From Desulfospira sp963664655 (lineage in GTDB: Bacteria > Desulfobacterota > Desulfobacteria > Desulfobacterales > Desulfobacteraceae), in assembly GCA_963664655.2 (NCBI GenBank), contig OY761554.1, positions 2,170,001-2,234,000 of the forward strand: a stretch of DNA of 64,000 nt, written 5' to 3'. The notes under the pieces are model-generated. The model saw only the letters and a program-made list of their open reading frames with translations, was not told the origin of the DNA and ran no database searches. Each line of letters starts with the position of its first letter. Position 1 is the first letter of the stretch. Shown piece by piece: positions 1 to 8,977 of this stretch. Position numbers and translations under genes: made by a program.

Positions 1-579
1 GTGGGGGCGTCTATTTTTTTAAGGGGCCTTGGCATGATTGCCTGGGGCAAAGACCCTTTCAGCGTCCCCCCGTTTTCCAGCCATGAATCCATTGAAATTT
101 TAGGGGCGGCCCTGCTGCCCCAGAGTATTTATATTGTGGGTGCCGCCCTGATCCTGGCGGCCGGGATTCACTTTTTCCTTAAAAAAAGCCTTACCGGCAA
201 GGCCATGGTGGCCTGCGCCGTCAATCAGAAGGCGGCCTGGCTTTCGGGTATTCCGTCTGAGGCTATGGCGGTGCTGGCTTTCGGCATCAGCACCGGCTCC
301 GGGGCACTTGCCGGTGTGTTTATAGCACCCATTACCATGAGTTCTTATGATATGGGCACCATCCTGGGGCTCAAAGGGTTTTGCGCCGCCATGATCGGGG
401 GGCTGGGCAGCCTGTGGGGCGCCTTTGCCGGCGGCCTCTTGCTGGGGGTGCTGGAATCCTTTGGTGCCGGCCTGATTTCATCGGGGCTCAAGGATGCCAT
501 TGCCTTTATCCTGCTGCTGCTGATTCTTTATATCCGGCCGTCGGGGCTGTTTTCGGCAGGAGAGGCGAAACGGTTTTGA
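1..579 (+). CDS. livH: LivH-type branched-chain amino-acid ABC permease, 5'-truncated by window edge
   Basis: This is the C-terminal 192 residues of an inner-membrane permease of the LivH family; the start lies before the window. It would form the translocation channel for leucine, isoleucine and valine (or a related substrate) together with LivM. The visible part is strongly hydrophobic and holds the cytoplasmic loop contacting the ATPases (about residues 65-115, with AWLSGI and GSGALAGV) and a final GGLGSLWGAFAGG helix typical of the family. It is followed by livM, livG and livF in the same direction, which fixes the assignment. The substrate cannot be told from the sequence, because the periplasmic binding protein is outside the window. 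Confidence 0.92.
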   Translation: MGASIFLRGLGMIAWGKDPFSVPPFSSHESIEILGAALLPQSIYIVGAALILAAGIHFFLKKSLTGKAMVACAVNQKAAWLSGIPSEAMAVLAFGISTGSGALAGVFIAPITMSSYDMGTILGLKGFCAAMIGGLGSLWGAFAGGLLLGVLESFGAGLISSGLKDAIAFILLLLILYIRPSGLFSAGEAKRF

Positions 580-630
580 GAAAGGATGAGGGATGAAGGA
601 TGACATTGGCGAAGTTCATGGGATATGGCA

Positions 631-668
631 GGGGGCTAACAGCTAAGGGCTAATCGCTTAAAGCTACA
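631..668. repeat. Short TTAGC/GCTAA-type degenerate repeat in the livH-livM gap
   Basis: The 92-base gap between livH and livM contains several copies of a GCTAA-like pentamer spaced about seven bases apart (GGCTAACAGCTAAGGGCTAA). The same motif family fills several gaps of the nif cluster further on. Just before it, at 581-602, is a second small repeat of the GGATGA type. Both are non-coding and of unknown role. Confidence 0.5.
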
Positions 669-671
669 ATT

Positions 672-1643
672 ATGAATGAGAATGTTAAAAAAAACCGGTT
701 GGAAGTAGCCGCCTTTATGGCGGGTATCCTGGTTCTGGGACTGTTCGTCAAAAACGACTATTATCTCCAGATCATGACCTTTATCGGCATCAATACCCTG
801 CTGGCACTGGGGCTGAACATGCTCATGGGATATGCGGGCCAGGTGTCTTTGGGCCATGCCGCCTTTTACGGCATCGGGGCCTATACCACAGCCATTTTGT
901 CGGCCACCTGCGGGGTCTCGCCCTGGCTTGCCCTGTTCTGTGCCGTGGGAGCGGCTGTGTTCATTGCCTTTGTGGTGGGGCTGCCGACCCTGAAGCTGTC
1001 CGGGTATTATCTGGGCATGGGCACCCTTGGCTTTGGCATGATTGTCAACATTACGTTCCGGGAATGGAGTACGGTTACCGGCGGGGCATCGGGGTTTGTG
1101 GGCATTCCCGTGCTGGAGGCCGGGCCCGTTGCCTTTATGGAAGGCCAGAATTATTTTTTCCTGGTCTGGGGCGTGGTGTTGGGGGCGATTCTTATTTGCC
1201 GAAGGATTCTTTCATCTCGCATGGGCCGGGGGCTTCGGGCCATTCATGACGGGGAGAATGCGGCCCTGGCCACCGGGGTGAACACCCATTTCTTAAAGCT
1301 TGAGATCTTCATGTTCTCGGCGGCCCTGGCTGCGGTGGCCGGTTTTTTATACGCCCATTTCGTCCTGTTTATCAGCCCTGAATCATTTGGCTTCATGGTG
1401 TCGGTGAAAATTGTGACCATGGTGGTCATCGGCGGCATGGCCAGTGTCTGGGGCGCTTTGTTAGGAGCCTGCCTGCTGACTTTGCTGCCCGAGGTTCTCC
1501 ATGGGTTTGCCGAATATGAGATGGTGGTGTTCGGCCTGATCCTTATGGTGGTCATGATATTTATGCCCCAGGGGCTGACCCGGGGATTTGTGGATATGTT
1601 TTTGCGGTACAGGAAAAAAAGCCATGACACTCTCGGAGCCTAA
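672..1643 (+). CDS. livM: LivM-type branched-chain amino-acid ABC permease
   Basis: A 323-residue polytopic membrane protein, full length for LivM. The family signature GINTLLALGLNMLMGYAGQVSLGHAAFYGIGAY is seen in pieces at about residues 38-72, with AGQVSLGH as the core, and the ATPase-contact loop (ALATGVN) is near residue 200. It would pair with LivH as the second channel subunit. Spacing to livH is 92 bases and its last 20 bases overlap the likely start of livG, as expected in an operon. Confidence 0.93.
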   Translation: MNENVKKNRLEVAAFMAGILVLGLFVKNDYYLQIMTFIGINTLLALGLNMLMGYAGQVSLGHAAFYGIGAYTTAILSATCGVSPWLALFCAVGAAVFIAFVVGLPTLKLSGYYLGMGTLGFGMIVNITFREWSTVTGGASGFVGIPVLEAGPVAFMEGQNYFFLVWGVVLGAILICRRILSSRMGRGLRAIHDGENAALATGVNTHFLKLEIFMFSAALAAVAGFLYAHFVLFISPESFGFMVSVKIVTMVVIGGMASVWGALLGACLLTLLPEVLHGFAEYEMVVFGLILMVVMIFMPQGLTRGFVDMFLRYRKKSHDTLGA

Positions 1644-2418
1644 GGCCGCGGCATCAGAAGAGGCCCTGCTGGCGGTGGAAGGGCTGACCAAGCGATTTGG
1701 CGGGGTAACGGCTCAGGACAACATCAGTTTTTCCATTGAAAAGGGGATTGTCTGCGGCCTGATCGGCCCCAATGGCGCGGGGAAAACCACCCTGTTCAAC
1801 ATGATCACCGGGATTTACCGGCCTGATGCCGGAAAGGTGATGTTCAACGGCAAAGATATCCGTAAAAAAGCCGTGCACCAGCGGGTCAGAGAGGGGATTG
1901 CCAGAACCTTCCAGCATGTGGAGCTGTTCTCATCCATGACGGTGCTGGAAAATGTGCTGGTGGGCATGCATGTCAGGACCAGATCGGGATTCTGGGGGGC
2001 CGTGACCCGGCTGCCCCAGGTTAAGAGAGAAGAACAGGCGGCCGTGAAAAAGGCCGAAGAACTCCTTTGCTTTACCGGTCTTGGCGCCCATGCCTTAAGA
2101 CCTGCCGGCGATCTTCCCGTGGGGTTGCAGAAAACCGCCCAGATCGCCAGAGCCCTGGCCTCGGACCCGTTGCTGCTCCTGTTGGATGAGCCGGCCGCCG
2201 GCCTTAACGCCGTGGAAACCGAGCAGCTCGGGCTCCTGATCCGGCAGATCAAGGACAAAGGGGTGACCATGATGCTGGTGGAGCATGACATGAGCCTTGC
2301 CATGGGGATTTCAGACAAAATCATTGTTCTGGACCGGGGCCAAAAACTCGCCCAGGGCACCCCACGGCAGATTCAGAACAACGAAGCGGTCATGTCGGCT
2401 TACCTGGGCCAGGGATAG
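1624..2418 (+). CDS. livG: LivG-type branched-chain amino-acid ABC ATPase
   Basis: A cytoplasmic ATPase of 264 residues. Walker A GPNGAGKTT, Walker B LLLLLDEPAAGLN and the switch histidine in LVEHDM are present. The signature motif reads LPVGLQK rather than LSGGQ, so the usual ABC signature is altered, which is worth noting. An upstream in-frame start at 1588 exists, but ATG 1624 has an AGGA element nine bases before it and overlaps livM by 20 bases, as is common in these operons. It would drive transport with LivF. Confidence 0.92.
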   Translation: MTLSEPKAAASEEALLAVEGLTKRFGGVTAQDNISFSIEKGIVCGLIGPNGAGKTTLFNMITGIYRPDAGKVMFNGKDIRKKAVHQRVREGIARTFQHVELFSSMTVLENVLVGMHVRTRSGFWGAVTRLPQVKREEQAAVKKAEELLCFTGLGAHALRPAGDLPVGLQKTAQIARALASDPLLLLLDEPAAGLNAVETEQLGLLIRQIKDKGVTMMLVEHDMSLAMGISDKIIVLDRGQKLAQGTPRQIQNNEAVMSAYLGQG

Positions 2419-2425
2419 AACAATG

Positions 2426-2578
2426 GTAACTGTCCATCAGTGCCCCATCTTCGCTCATTCAGGCCTTCTCACATAGCAAAAGTATGCTACGAAGACCTGA
2501 CTAAACAAATATGAAGCACTGATGAACAGCTACAGACCTTGATTTTTGGTTGTTTTTTAATATTTGTTGAATAGTTAC
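2426..2578. repeat. Dispersed 153-bp palindromic element, copy 1
   Basis: The livG-livF gap is filled by an element also found, inverted, at 58203-58354. The core of 108 bases (2426-2533) begins with GTAACTGTCCATCAGTGC and ends with GCACTGATGAACAGCTAC, which are complementary arms. A second inner inverted repeat (TCAGGCCTTC with GAAGACCTGA) lies within it. A third related terminus, GAATAGTTAC, follows at 2569-2578. The structure resembles a REP/MITE-type element. It forms almost the whole leader of livF. Confidence 0.8.
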
Positions 2579-2582
2579 AACA

Positions 2583-3329
2583 ATGCTGAGAATAAAAAAT
2601 TTAAAATGCGGTTATAACAAGGTCCTGGCCCTGCACGGGGTGAGCCTGTCGGTCTCAAAGGGGGAGCTGATCTCCATTATCGGGGCCAACGGGGCCGGGA
2701 AAAGCACGCTGCTCTTGGCCATCTGCGGCCTGCTCAAAGAATGGTCCGGCAGCATTGTGTTTAAGGAAAATTCCCTTGAGGGCATGGCCGCTCCGGCCAT
2801 TGTCCGGTCCGGCATCAGCATGGTGCCCGAGGGCCGGCAGATTTTTTCCCCCTTGAGTGTGGCCGACAACCTGAAGCTGGGGGCCTATACCCGGTATAAG
2901 AAAAAAGAAAAAAAACAGATTGAACAGGACATTGACAGGGTCCTTGAGATGTTTCCCATTTTACAGGAACGCTCAGGGCAGCTTGCCGGGACCCTGTCCG
3001 GCGGTGAGCAGCAGATGCTGGCCATTGGCCGGGCCTTAATGGCAAAGCCGGACCTGCTGGTGCTGGATGAGCCCTCCATGGGGCTGGCCCCTAAGATGGT
3101 GGACATGATCTTTGCTACCATCCAGGAATTGCGGGACAATGAGGCCACCATCCTGCTGGTGGAGCAGAACGCCCGGGCCGCCCTGAAGATTGCCGACCGG
3201 GGCTATGTGCTGGAAACCGGCAAAATCGTTCTTCAGGGCAGTGCCGATGAACTGCTGGTGGATGATGATGTCAAACGGGCCTACCTGGGCCGGGACTATG
3301 GGGATTTTTATGACGGGAGGGATGAATAA
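2583..3329 (+). CDS. livF: LivF-type branched-chain amino-acid ABC ATPase
   Basis: A 248-residue ATPase, full length for LivF. Walker A GANGAGKSTL, the signature LSGGEQQMLAIGRALM, Walker B LLVLDEPSMGL and LVEQNA are all canonical. The family segment VPEGRQIFSPLSVADNL is present. Unlike the other liv genes it is separated from livG by 164 bases holding a repeat element, and no clear Shine-Dalgarno sequence precedes its ATG. Its stop codon shares one base with the start of the next gene. Confidence 0.94.
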   Translation: MLRIKNLKCGYNKVLALHGVSLSVSKGELISIIGANGAGKSTLLLAICGLLKEWSGSIVFKENSLEGMAAPAIVRSGISMVPEGRQIFSPLSVADNLKLGAYTRYKKKEKKQIEQDIDRVLEMFPILQERSGQLAGTLSGGEQQMLAIGRALMAKPDLLVLDEPSMGLAPKMVDMIFATIQELRDNEATILLVEQNARAALKIADRGYVLETGKIVLQGSADELLVDDDVKRAYLGRDYGDFYDGRDE

Positions 3330-4576
3330 TGGCAGAACAGATCAGCCTTAACATCAGTGTTGAAGAAAAAGAGCAGCTCAAGCTGGAGCGGCTTCAAAGC
3401 ACCCTGAACCGGGCCTATAAAAATGTCCCCTTTCACCGGAGCCGGTTTGAACAGGCCGGGTTGTCCCCCCAGGATATCGGCTGCCTTTCGGATTTGCAGA
3501 AACTGCCCTTTATGGAGCGCTCTCACTTAAGCCTGCATTATCCTTACGGGTTGTTTGCGGTTCCCTTGCGGGACATTGTCCGGATCCACACGGCCCCCGG
3601 AACCTTCGCCAACCCGTCCATCAGCGGATACACCAAAGCGGATCTGCTCATCTGGAAAAAACTGGTGGCCCGCGCCTATGAGGCGGCCGGGGTCACGGAC
3701 ATGGACATTATCCAGATTCATCTGCCCCCGGGCCTGGCCAACTGGGCCAGGGATTACAAGGACGGCGGCGAAACCATCGGCGCCGGGGTGATCCCCAACT
3801 CAAGCCTGTCCCTTTCAAAGACGCTGATGGTTCTCAAGGATTACAAAACCACCACCCTGGTCACCACCAGGGCCTTTGCCCGGCGCCTGACCGCCCATTT
3901 GTTTGAGACGCTGCACCACCCCAGCGAACTGAACTTGAAACGGGTCATCCTGGTGGGGGAACCCGTGGATGAAAAAACGGTTCAGGAGTTGAGCGGGCAG
4001 CTTCATACGGATATCTGGCGGCATTATGGGTTAAGCGAAATCCCAGGGCCCGCCATTGCCCATGAATGTCCGGACCACCAGGGGTTTCACATCAACGACG
4101 ACCATATCCTGGCCGAAATTGTGGACCCGGCCACGGGCATTCCAGTTCCCAAAGGCGAAAAGGGCGAACTGGTCCTGACCACCCTGTCGGCCCGGGCCTT
4201 TCCCCTGATCCGGTTTAAAACAGGGGACATGGCCGGATTCCTTGACCAGTCCTGTGCCTGTCCTTCCCCCCTTGGCCGGATCGCCTGGTATAAGGAGCGG
4301 ACAGACAACATGATGATCATTTCAGGCATCAAGGTCTCCTGTGACCAGGTCCGGTCCTGTCTTAAAACCGCCCTGGATCTGCCCGGCATAGAATGCGCCA
4401 TCAACCGCAGCGGAAACGGGGATCAGGAGGTTCTGGCGGTCTCCCTCAGAATGGGGGATCAGCTGTTTTCAGATGAAATCAGAAACCTGGAACACCTCAT
4501 GCACCGGACCGAAGGGTTCCTGGCCGAACAGGTGGGGGTCCCGGTGACCATCCATCTGGTTCAGCGGATGGGGTGA
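3329..4576 (+). CDS. PaaK-like adenylate-forming (phenylacetate-CoA ligase family) protein with altered P-loop
   Basis: A 415-residue protein of the phenylacetate-CoA ligase branch of the ANL superfamily. Family features are the N-terminal YKNVPFHRSRFEQAGL segment, DIWRHYGLSEIPGPAIAHEC (the A5 region), GELVLTTLSARAFPLIRFKTGD (A7) and GRIAWYKERTDNMMIISGIKV (A8/hinge). The ATP phosphate loop, normally SSGTTGKP, reads APGTFANP at about residues 90-97. The lysine and second threonine are missing, so activity is uncertain. It is translationally coupled to livF (one-base overlap), suggesting it acts on, or senses, an aromatic or branched acid related to the transported substrate. That link is inference. 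Confidence 0.82.
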   Translation: MAEQISLNISVEEKEQLKLERLQSTLNRAYKNVPFHRSRFEQAGLSPQDIGCLSDLQKLPFMERSHLSLHYPYGLFAVPLRDIVRIHTAPGTFANPSISGYTKADLLIWKKLVARAYEAAGVTDMDIIQIHLPPGLANWARDYKDGGETIGAGVIPNSSLSLSKTLMVLKDYKTTTLVTTRAFARRLTAHLFETLHHPSELNLKRVILVGEPVDEKTVQELSGQLHTDIWRHYGLSEIPGPAIAHECPDHQGFHINDDHILAEIVDPATGIPVPKGEKGELVLTTLSARAFPLIRFKTGDMAGFLDQSCACPSPLGRIAWYKERTDNMMIISGIKVSCDQVRSCLKTALDLPGIECAINRSGNGDQEVLAVSLRMGDQLFSDEIRNLEHLMHRTEGFLAEQVGVPVTIHLVQRMG

Positions 4577-4657
4577 TGGGCACGGGGGGGGGTGTGAAGC
4601 AGGACAACCCGATCAGGGAGGAAATGAACGGCCCTTCTTCCCGGCCCCTTTTCCGAA

Positions 4658-4700
4658 TGAAATAAATTTCACGATTACATCGTGGCGGAGTTTATTTCCA
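4658..4700. terminator. Hairpin between convergent paaK-like gene and lrp
   Basis: The 312-base convergent gap 4577-4888 holds no gene. Its clearest element is an inverted repeat: CACGAT (4670-4675), a TAC loop, and ATCGTG (4679-4684), extended outward by GAAATAAA and TTTATTTC. There is no long T-run, so it is a possible bidirectional terminator rather than a proven intrinsic one. Confidence 0.45.
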
Positions 4701-4888
4701 GGCGAAATTTTTATGTTGATCTCCATTGCCAAGTATGTTTATCGCCGGGAACACAGCCGTTTTCCCGGGCTTTAAAAAGATCAGCGATACAGTGGATGCG
4801 GCGGGCTGTTCACGGCAAATGGGGCGGCTTGCCTTTCCCCTGGGAAATTTAAAATTTCAATGGCCCTGTTGCTGCGAGCCGGTGTGAT

Positions 4889-5365
4889 TCAGGGAATGTC
4901 ATCCGTATCAGGATCCAGTAACAGGGGCTTTTTCTTCTTGTGGCTGTCAATGACAAAGGCGGACTGGATGCTCTGGATGCCCTGGATCCGGGTCAGCTTC
5001 TGGTTGATGAATTCCCCGTAGGCTTTAATGTCCTTGGCAAGGACCTTGAGAATAAAATCGTTGGGCCCGGCCATCTGGTAGCACTCCACCACCTCTTCAA
5101 GGGCGGCAAACTCTTTTTTAATGGCATCCACTGAGTTGAGCTTGCTTAAGCTTAATGAAATGCTCACAATGGATGTGATGGAAAACCCGATTTTTTCCGG
5201 GTCCACCACGGCCGTAAAATGGGAGATCACCCCGGAAAGTTCCAGGCGACGGACCCTTTCCAGGGTGGACGGCGCTGAAATCCCCACCATCCTGGACAGC
5301 TTGGCGTTGGTGATCTTGCCGTTTTCCTGAAGAATGTTCAGTATTTTTTTGTCAATTTTGTCCAA
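4889..5365 (-). CDS. Lrp/AsnC-family transcriptional regulator
   Basis: A small DNA-binding regulator: an N-terminal winged helix-turn-helix (LDKIDKKILNILQENGKI followed by NAKLSRMVGISAPSTLERVRRLE) and a C-terminal RAM/ligand-binding domain (VVECYQMAGPNDFILKVLAKD). From the TTG at 5365, preceded by AAGG, it has 158 residues, the normal family size. The open frame runs upstream to 5611, but that 80-residue stretch is not Lrp-like. Another TTG at 5401 is possible. It lies convergent with the liv/paaK operon, which it may control in response to an amino acid; that is inference. Confidence 0.88.
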   Translation of the reverse strand: MDKIDKKILNILQENGKITNAKLSRMVGISAPSTLERVRRLELSGVISHFTAVVDPEKIGFSITSIVSISLSLSKLNSVDAIKKEFAALEEVVECYQMAGPNDFILKVLAKDIKAYGEFINQKLTRIQGIQSIQSAFVIDSHKKKKPLLLDPDTDDIP

Positions 5366-5834
5366 TGTCCGGCCTTTCTGTGCATATAAGGGGGCTTTCA
5401 ATGTTGCGGTCCTGCCGCTGACGTCATCCTTATCTTTTCTGGGCTCTGATTTCAAGGGTTTCCTTAATATGGTGATATGGGGAGACCGGAGAAAAGGAGG
5501 CCGCAGACCGGATAGCCCCCCCCCGGCGGAAGCGCAAATTCGGTCTCCAATGGCTTGTCTTTTTGTCAGATTAATATATACTAATGAAAATTCTCTCAAT
5601 GACGATTCCAATTTTTACAGCTGCATTTGAACGCAACCGTATCCATTTAAAACAGCCGGGAAAGATTGCCCAAAGAGAAGAAACCCGATCAATTATTGCC
5701 TGATGCCCCCTTGGCACATCTTCCCGGGCATCTGGCCAGGGCCGACGATCATTTTTTGTTGGCGAAACAGTCATAGGGCGGTCTGGTTTTCTTGGATAAA
5801 CACTTTTAGGAAAATCGCAAAAAAAGGAGAGCGG

Positions 5835-7841
5835 ATGATGAAAATTAAAGATTTCAGGTTAAGCGTTAAATTGATTGTGGGCGGATTGCTTGCTGTTTTG
5901 ATCTCCATGGGAAGCGTCGGGCTGATATCGGTTAAAATCGCATCAAATGCCCTGCTTACCATTGGCCTGGACAATTCAAAAAGCATTGCCGCGTACATGG
6001 CCAAGGCGACCCAAAGTTATGTGGAACTTGAAATGCAGATTACCCGGGCCATGGGCATCAGCCCTGTCATAACCGACACCATCCGTCAGGTTGCCCGGAA
6101 CGGTACGCAAAATTCCATGGACAGCCTGACGGATCTGGACCGCTATTTAAAGGAAGTTCATGAGAAAGTCGGTAAAAATCTGGACTTATACTTCGTGGCC
6201 GACCGGGAGGGGAACACCGTGGCCGACAGCCTTGACGGCACCATGCGACAGAAAAAAATCAATATCCTGGACAGGGGGTATTTTTCCAAGGCAATGCAGA
6301 CCGGCCAGCCCGTGATCGGGGTCCCTATAAAGTCCCGGGCATCCGGCGCCCCTTCCATTGTTCTGGCCATTCCGTTAACCGATGGCGACGGCGGCTTTGT
6401 CGGGGTTTTTGGCGCCGTGCTTAAACTGAGCGCCATGTCCGAATCCCTGACCGGTTTCAAGGTGGGGAAAACCGGGTATCCCTTTATTGTAGACAGCCAG
6501 GGGGTGATTATTGCCCACCCCAACAGCGATCTGCTGTTTGACCTTAATATTAAATCCCTCAAGGGAATGGAAAACATCTCCAGCCGCATGCTTGCCGGCG
6601 AAAACGGCGGGGAATATTATATTTTCAAGGGAAAGGAGAAACAGGCCGGGTATGCCAGTGTTCCCCTGACCGGGTGGAGCATTGCCGTTACCCAGAACAT
6701 GGACGAGTTAATGGCCCATGTGAACAAAATCATTCTTTACAGTGTCCTGATCGGGATCGTGATTTTGATGGTGGTCTCAGTGGTGCTTTATTTTGCCGCC
6801 AATGCCATTGTTAAACCCATCAACCAGGCGGTTTCCGGACTTAAAGCCATGGCCGAAGGTGAAGGTGACTTAACCCAGCGCCTGCCTGTGTCCGGAAGGG
6901 ATGAAGTCGGCCTTCTTTCTTATACCTTTAATATTTTTATTGAAAAATTGCAGTCTATGATTTCCGATATTTCCCATGGGGTGCATACCCTGTCAGCATC
7001 TTCCACACAGCTGGCCGCCGTTTCAGAAGAAATGTCGGCCGGGGCCGCCAATACCTCTGAAAAGGCCGGCTCGGTGGCCGCCGCCGCCGAGGAAATGACC
7101 ATGAACATGACGTCCGTATCGGCCGCCATGGAGGAATCTGCCAATAATATCAACATGGTGGCCAGTGCGGCACAGCAGATGAATTCCACCATTGATGCCA
7201 TTGGCAAAAATACCGGAAGGGCCCGGGATGTGGCGGCCAATGCCGTGAACAGCGTGGAGCAGTCTGCCGAACGGATGCGGGAGCTGGGTGCCGCTGCCCA
7301 GGCCATCGGACAGGTGGTTGAAACCATTACCGACATTTCCGAACAGGTCAATCTGCTTTCTTTGAACGCCACCATTGAGGCGGCCAGGGCCGGGGAGGCG
7401 GGCAAGGGCTTTGCCGTTGTGGCCAATGAAATAAAGGAACTGGCCAGCCAGACATCCAATGCGTCTCAGGATATCAAAGATAAAATAGACCATATCCAGC
7501 AAAGCGCTTCCGGTTCCATGGCCGGGATGGGAGAGGTCACCGGGGTCATTGGCAAGGTCAGTGAAATTGTATCTGAAATTGCCGCCGCCGTTGAAGAACA
7601 GTCTGCGGCCACCCATGAGATCAATGAAAATATCGCCCATGCCTCTTCGGGGGTTGAAGAGGTGAACCAGAACGTGGGCAAGGGCGCCCTGGTGGCCGAA
7701 GGGATTACCAGGGATATCTCCAGGGTAAACCAGTCTGCTGAAAACATGACCCTGCGCAGCCAGAAAATCCAAATCAGCGCTGAAGAATTGTCCAGCCTTG
7801 CGGAAAGACTTGATGAGCTGGTCGGCCAGTTTAAAATTTAG
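5835..7841 (+). CDS. Methyl-accepting chemotaxis protein with Cache sensor
   Basis: A 668-residue inner-membrane chemoreceptor. The start chosen is ATG 5835, six bases after AAGGAG; the frame runs further up to 5703 without support. Order: first membrane helix (VKLIVGGLLAVLISMGSVGLI), a periplasmic dCache-type domain (DLYFVADREGNTVADSLDG, then GYFSKAMQTGQPVIG and GKTGYPFIVDSQGVIIAHP), a second helix near residue 300, HAMP, and a long signalling coiled coil with the conserved hairpin tip VVETITDISEQVNLLSLNATIEAARAGEAGKGFAVVANEIKELA seen in pieces. No C-terminal CheR-binding pentapeptide is present. A decayed relative lies at 19470. Confidence 0.93.
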   Translation: MMKIKDFRLSVKLIVGGLLAVLISMGSVGLISVKIASNALLTIGLDNSKSIAAYMAKATQSYVELEMQITRAMGISPVITDTIRQVARNGTQNSMDSLTDLDRYLKEVHEKVGKNLDLYFVADREGNTVADSLDGTMRQKKINILDRGYFSKAMQTGQPVIGVPIKSRASGAPSIVLAIPLTDGDGGFVGVFGAVLKLSAMSESLTGFKVGKTGYPFIVDSQGVIIAHPNSDLLFDLNIKSLKGMENISSRMLAGENGGEYYIFKGKEKQAGYASVPLTGWSIAVTQNMDELMAHVNKIILYSVLIGIVILMVVSVVLYFAANAIVKPINQAVSGLKAMAEGEGDLTQRLPVSGRDEVGLLSYTFNIFIEKLQSMISDISHGVHTLSASSTQLAAVSEEMSAGAANTSEKAGSVAAAAEEMTMNMTSVSAAMEESANNINMVASAAQQMNSTIDAIGKNTGRARDVAANAVNSVEQSAERMRELGAAAQAIGQVVETITDISEQVNLLSLNATIEAARAGEAGKGFAVVANEIKELASQTSNASQDIKDKIDHIQQSASGSMAGMGEVTGVIGKVSEIVSEIAAAVEEQSAATHEINENIAHASSGVEEVNQNVGKGALVAEGITRDISRVNQSAENMTLRSQKIQISAEELSSLAERLDELVGQFKI

Positions 7842-8107
7842 CGCTGCCCAACGGGTTTGTTTGCGTAACCAATATAAAAAACCGATTTTGAATCGCATCA
7901 TTACAAGACAAACACCTTAAAGTAACGCTCGTATTACAAAAAAATAATTTTTACGAGGGAAAGCAAACCGGCTTTACCCGGTGCTTGTCCCGTGATAAAG
8001 TTGAAAGGAAAGTCACTCATCATTATTTTTGTGCGCATGTGACGATCTGAAAAAGTTTAAAAATTATCCGGGAACAACAGACGGTAAAGGATACTGGGTG
8101 GATTGTT
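7842..8107. other. Intergenic region with a short match to the 3' end of the 19.7-kb methyltransferase gene
   Basis: Bases 7856-7885 (TTTGTTTGCGTAAC then ATAAAAAACCG) nearly match 19709-19734, where the reverse strand encodes the last residues of a methyltransferase. This suggests a methyltransferase gene once stood downstream of this chemoreceptor too. The rest (7886-8107) shows no recognisable gene or strong hairpin. Confidence 0.5.
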
Positions 8108-8977
8108 ATGGCGAAATGCTGGGTTTCCTTTTTGATTTGTCATGAAGGGCTGAAAAGCGTTGGATCAATGTATGTCAGGACAGCCGGCTCTTTGCTGCTA
8201 ACCAGGCAGCTCATGGTCGCTGTCTTGGCAATATGGTTTTTCTGTGTAGGATCGGTTCCGGCTTTGGCTGCGGACCCGGTCGGCGGGCTTGCCGGCCCGG
8301 TCCCCGAGGGCGACATCCGGTCTTTGCTCATTTCCGGGAAGAAAGCTGTTCTTGCCGGCGAAATTGCCGCCCGGATCAAGGAAATAACAGTGGATATGGG
8401 GGCAACATTTTCAGCCGGGCAACCGCTGATTGTCTTTGATACCGACATCCTTGCCGCCGAAGCTAACCGGGCCTTTGCAGAGTATGATGCAGCCCAAAAA
8501 AATCTGGCCATTCACCAGAAACTATCCGCCATGGGCTCCGCCAGCGAGCTTGAGATGGTCTCGGCCCAGACAAGGGTGTCGGTGGCTGAAGCACAGCTTA
8601 AACTCAAAGAAATTCAGATGGGGTTAGGAACCATCCGGGCACCTTTCAGCGGCCGGGTGGTCAGGCGGCTTGCCAATCCCTATGAATATGTCACACCAGG
8701 CCAGCCGCTGCTGGAAATTATTGATAATCATCTTAAGCTGCAGCTGCATCTTCCCTCTGTCTGGCTGCGCTGGCTTAAAGGGGGTATTGCCTTTGATGTC
8801 CGGGTGGATGAGAGCGGCAAGACCTATCCGGCAGAAATCAGCAGGCTGGGTTCCCGGATTGACCCGGTCAGCCAGACCATTGAAGCCTGGGCAAAAATCA
8901 AAGGCGACTTTCCTGAACTGATTGCCGGAATGAGCGGATTCTGCCGTTTCAGTATCCCGGAAGGGGAGTCCCGGTAA
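8108..8977 (+). CDS. HlyD/RND-type periplasmic adaptor protein
   Basis: A 289-residue adaptor with the barrel-sandwich hybrid (biotinyl-lipoyl-like) halves KKAVLAGEIAARIKEITVDMGATFSAGQPLIVFDT and GTIRAPFSGRVVRR around an alpha-hairpin (residues about 118-170). A signal peptide is likely: starting from the internal Met codon at 8168 gives RTAGSLLLTRQLMVAVLAIWFF with an AxA site (PALAAD). The true start is therefore either 8108 or 8168. Its stop abuts the next gene's ATG. It probably forms the periplasmic channel of the export system encoded through 19461. Confidence 0.85.
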   Translation: MAKCWVSFLICHEGLKSVGSMYVRTAGSLLLTRQLMVAVLAIWFFCVGSVPALAADPVGGLAGPVPEGDIRSLLISGKKAVLAGEIAARIKEITVDMGATFSAGQPLIVFDTDILAAEANRAFAEYDAAQKNLAIHQKLSAMGSASELEMVSAQTRVSVAEAQLKLKEIQMGLGTIRAPFSGRVVRRLANPYEYVTPGQPLLEIIDNHLKLQLHLPSVWLRWLKGGIAFDVRVDESGKTYPAEISRLGSRIDPVSQTIEAWAKIKGDFPELIAGMSGFCRFSIPEGESR

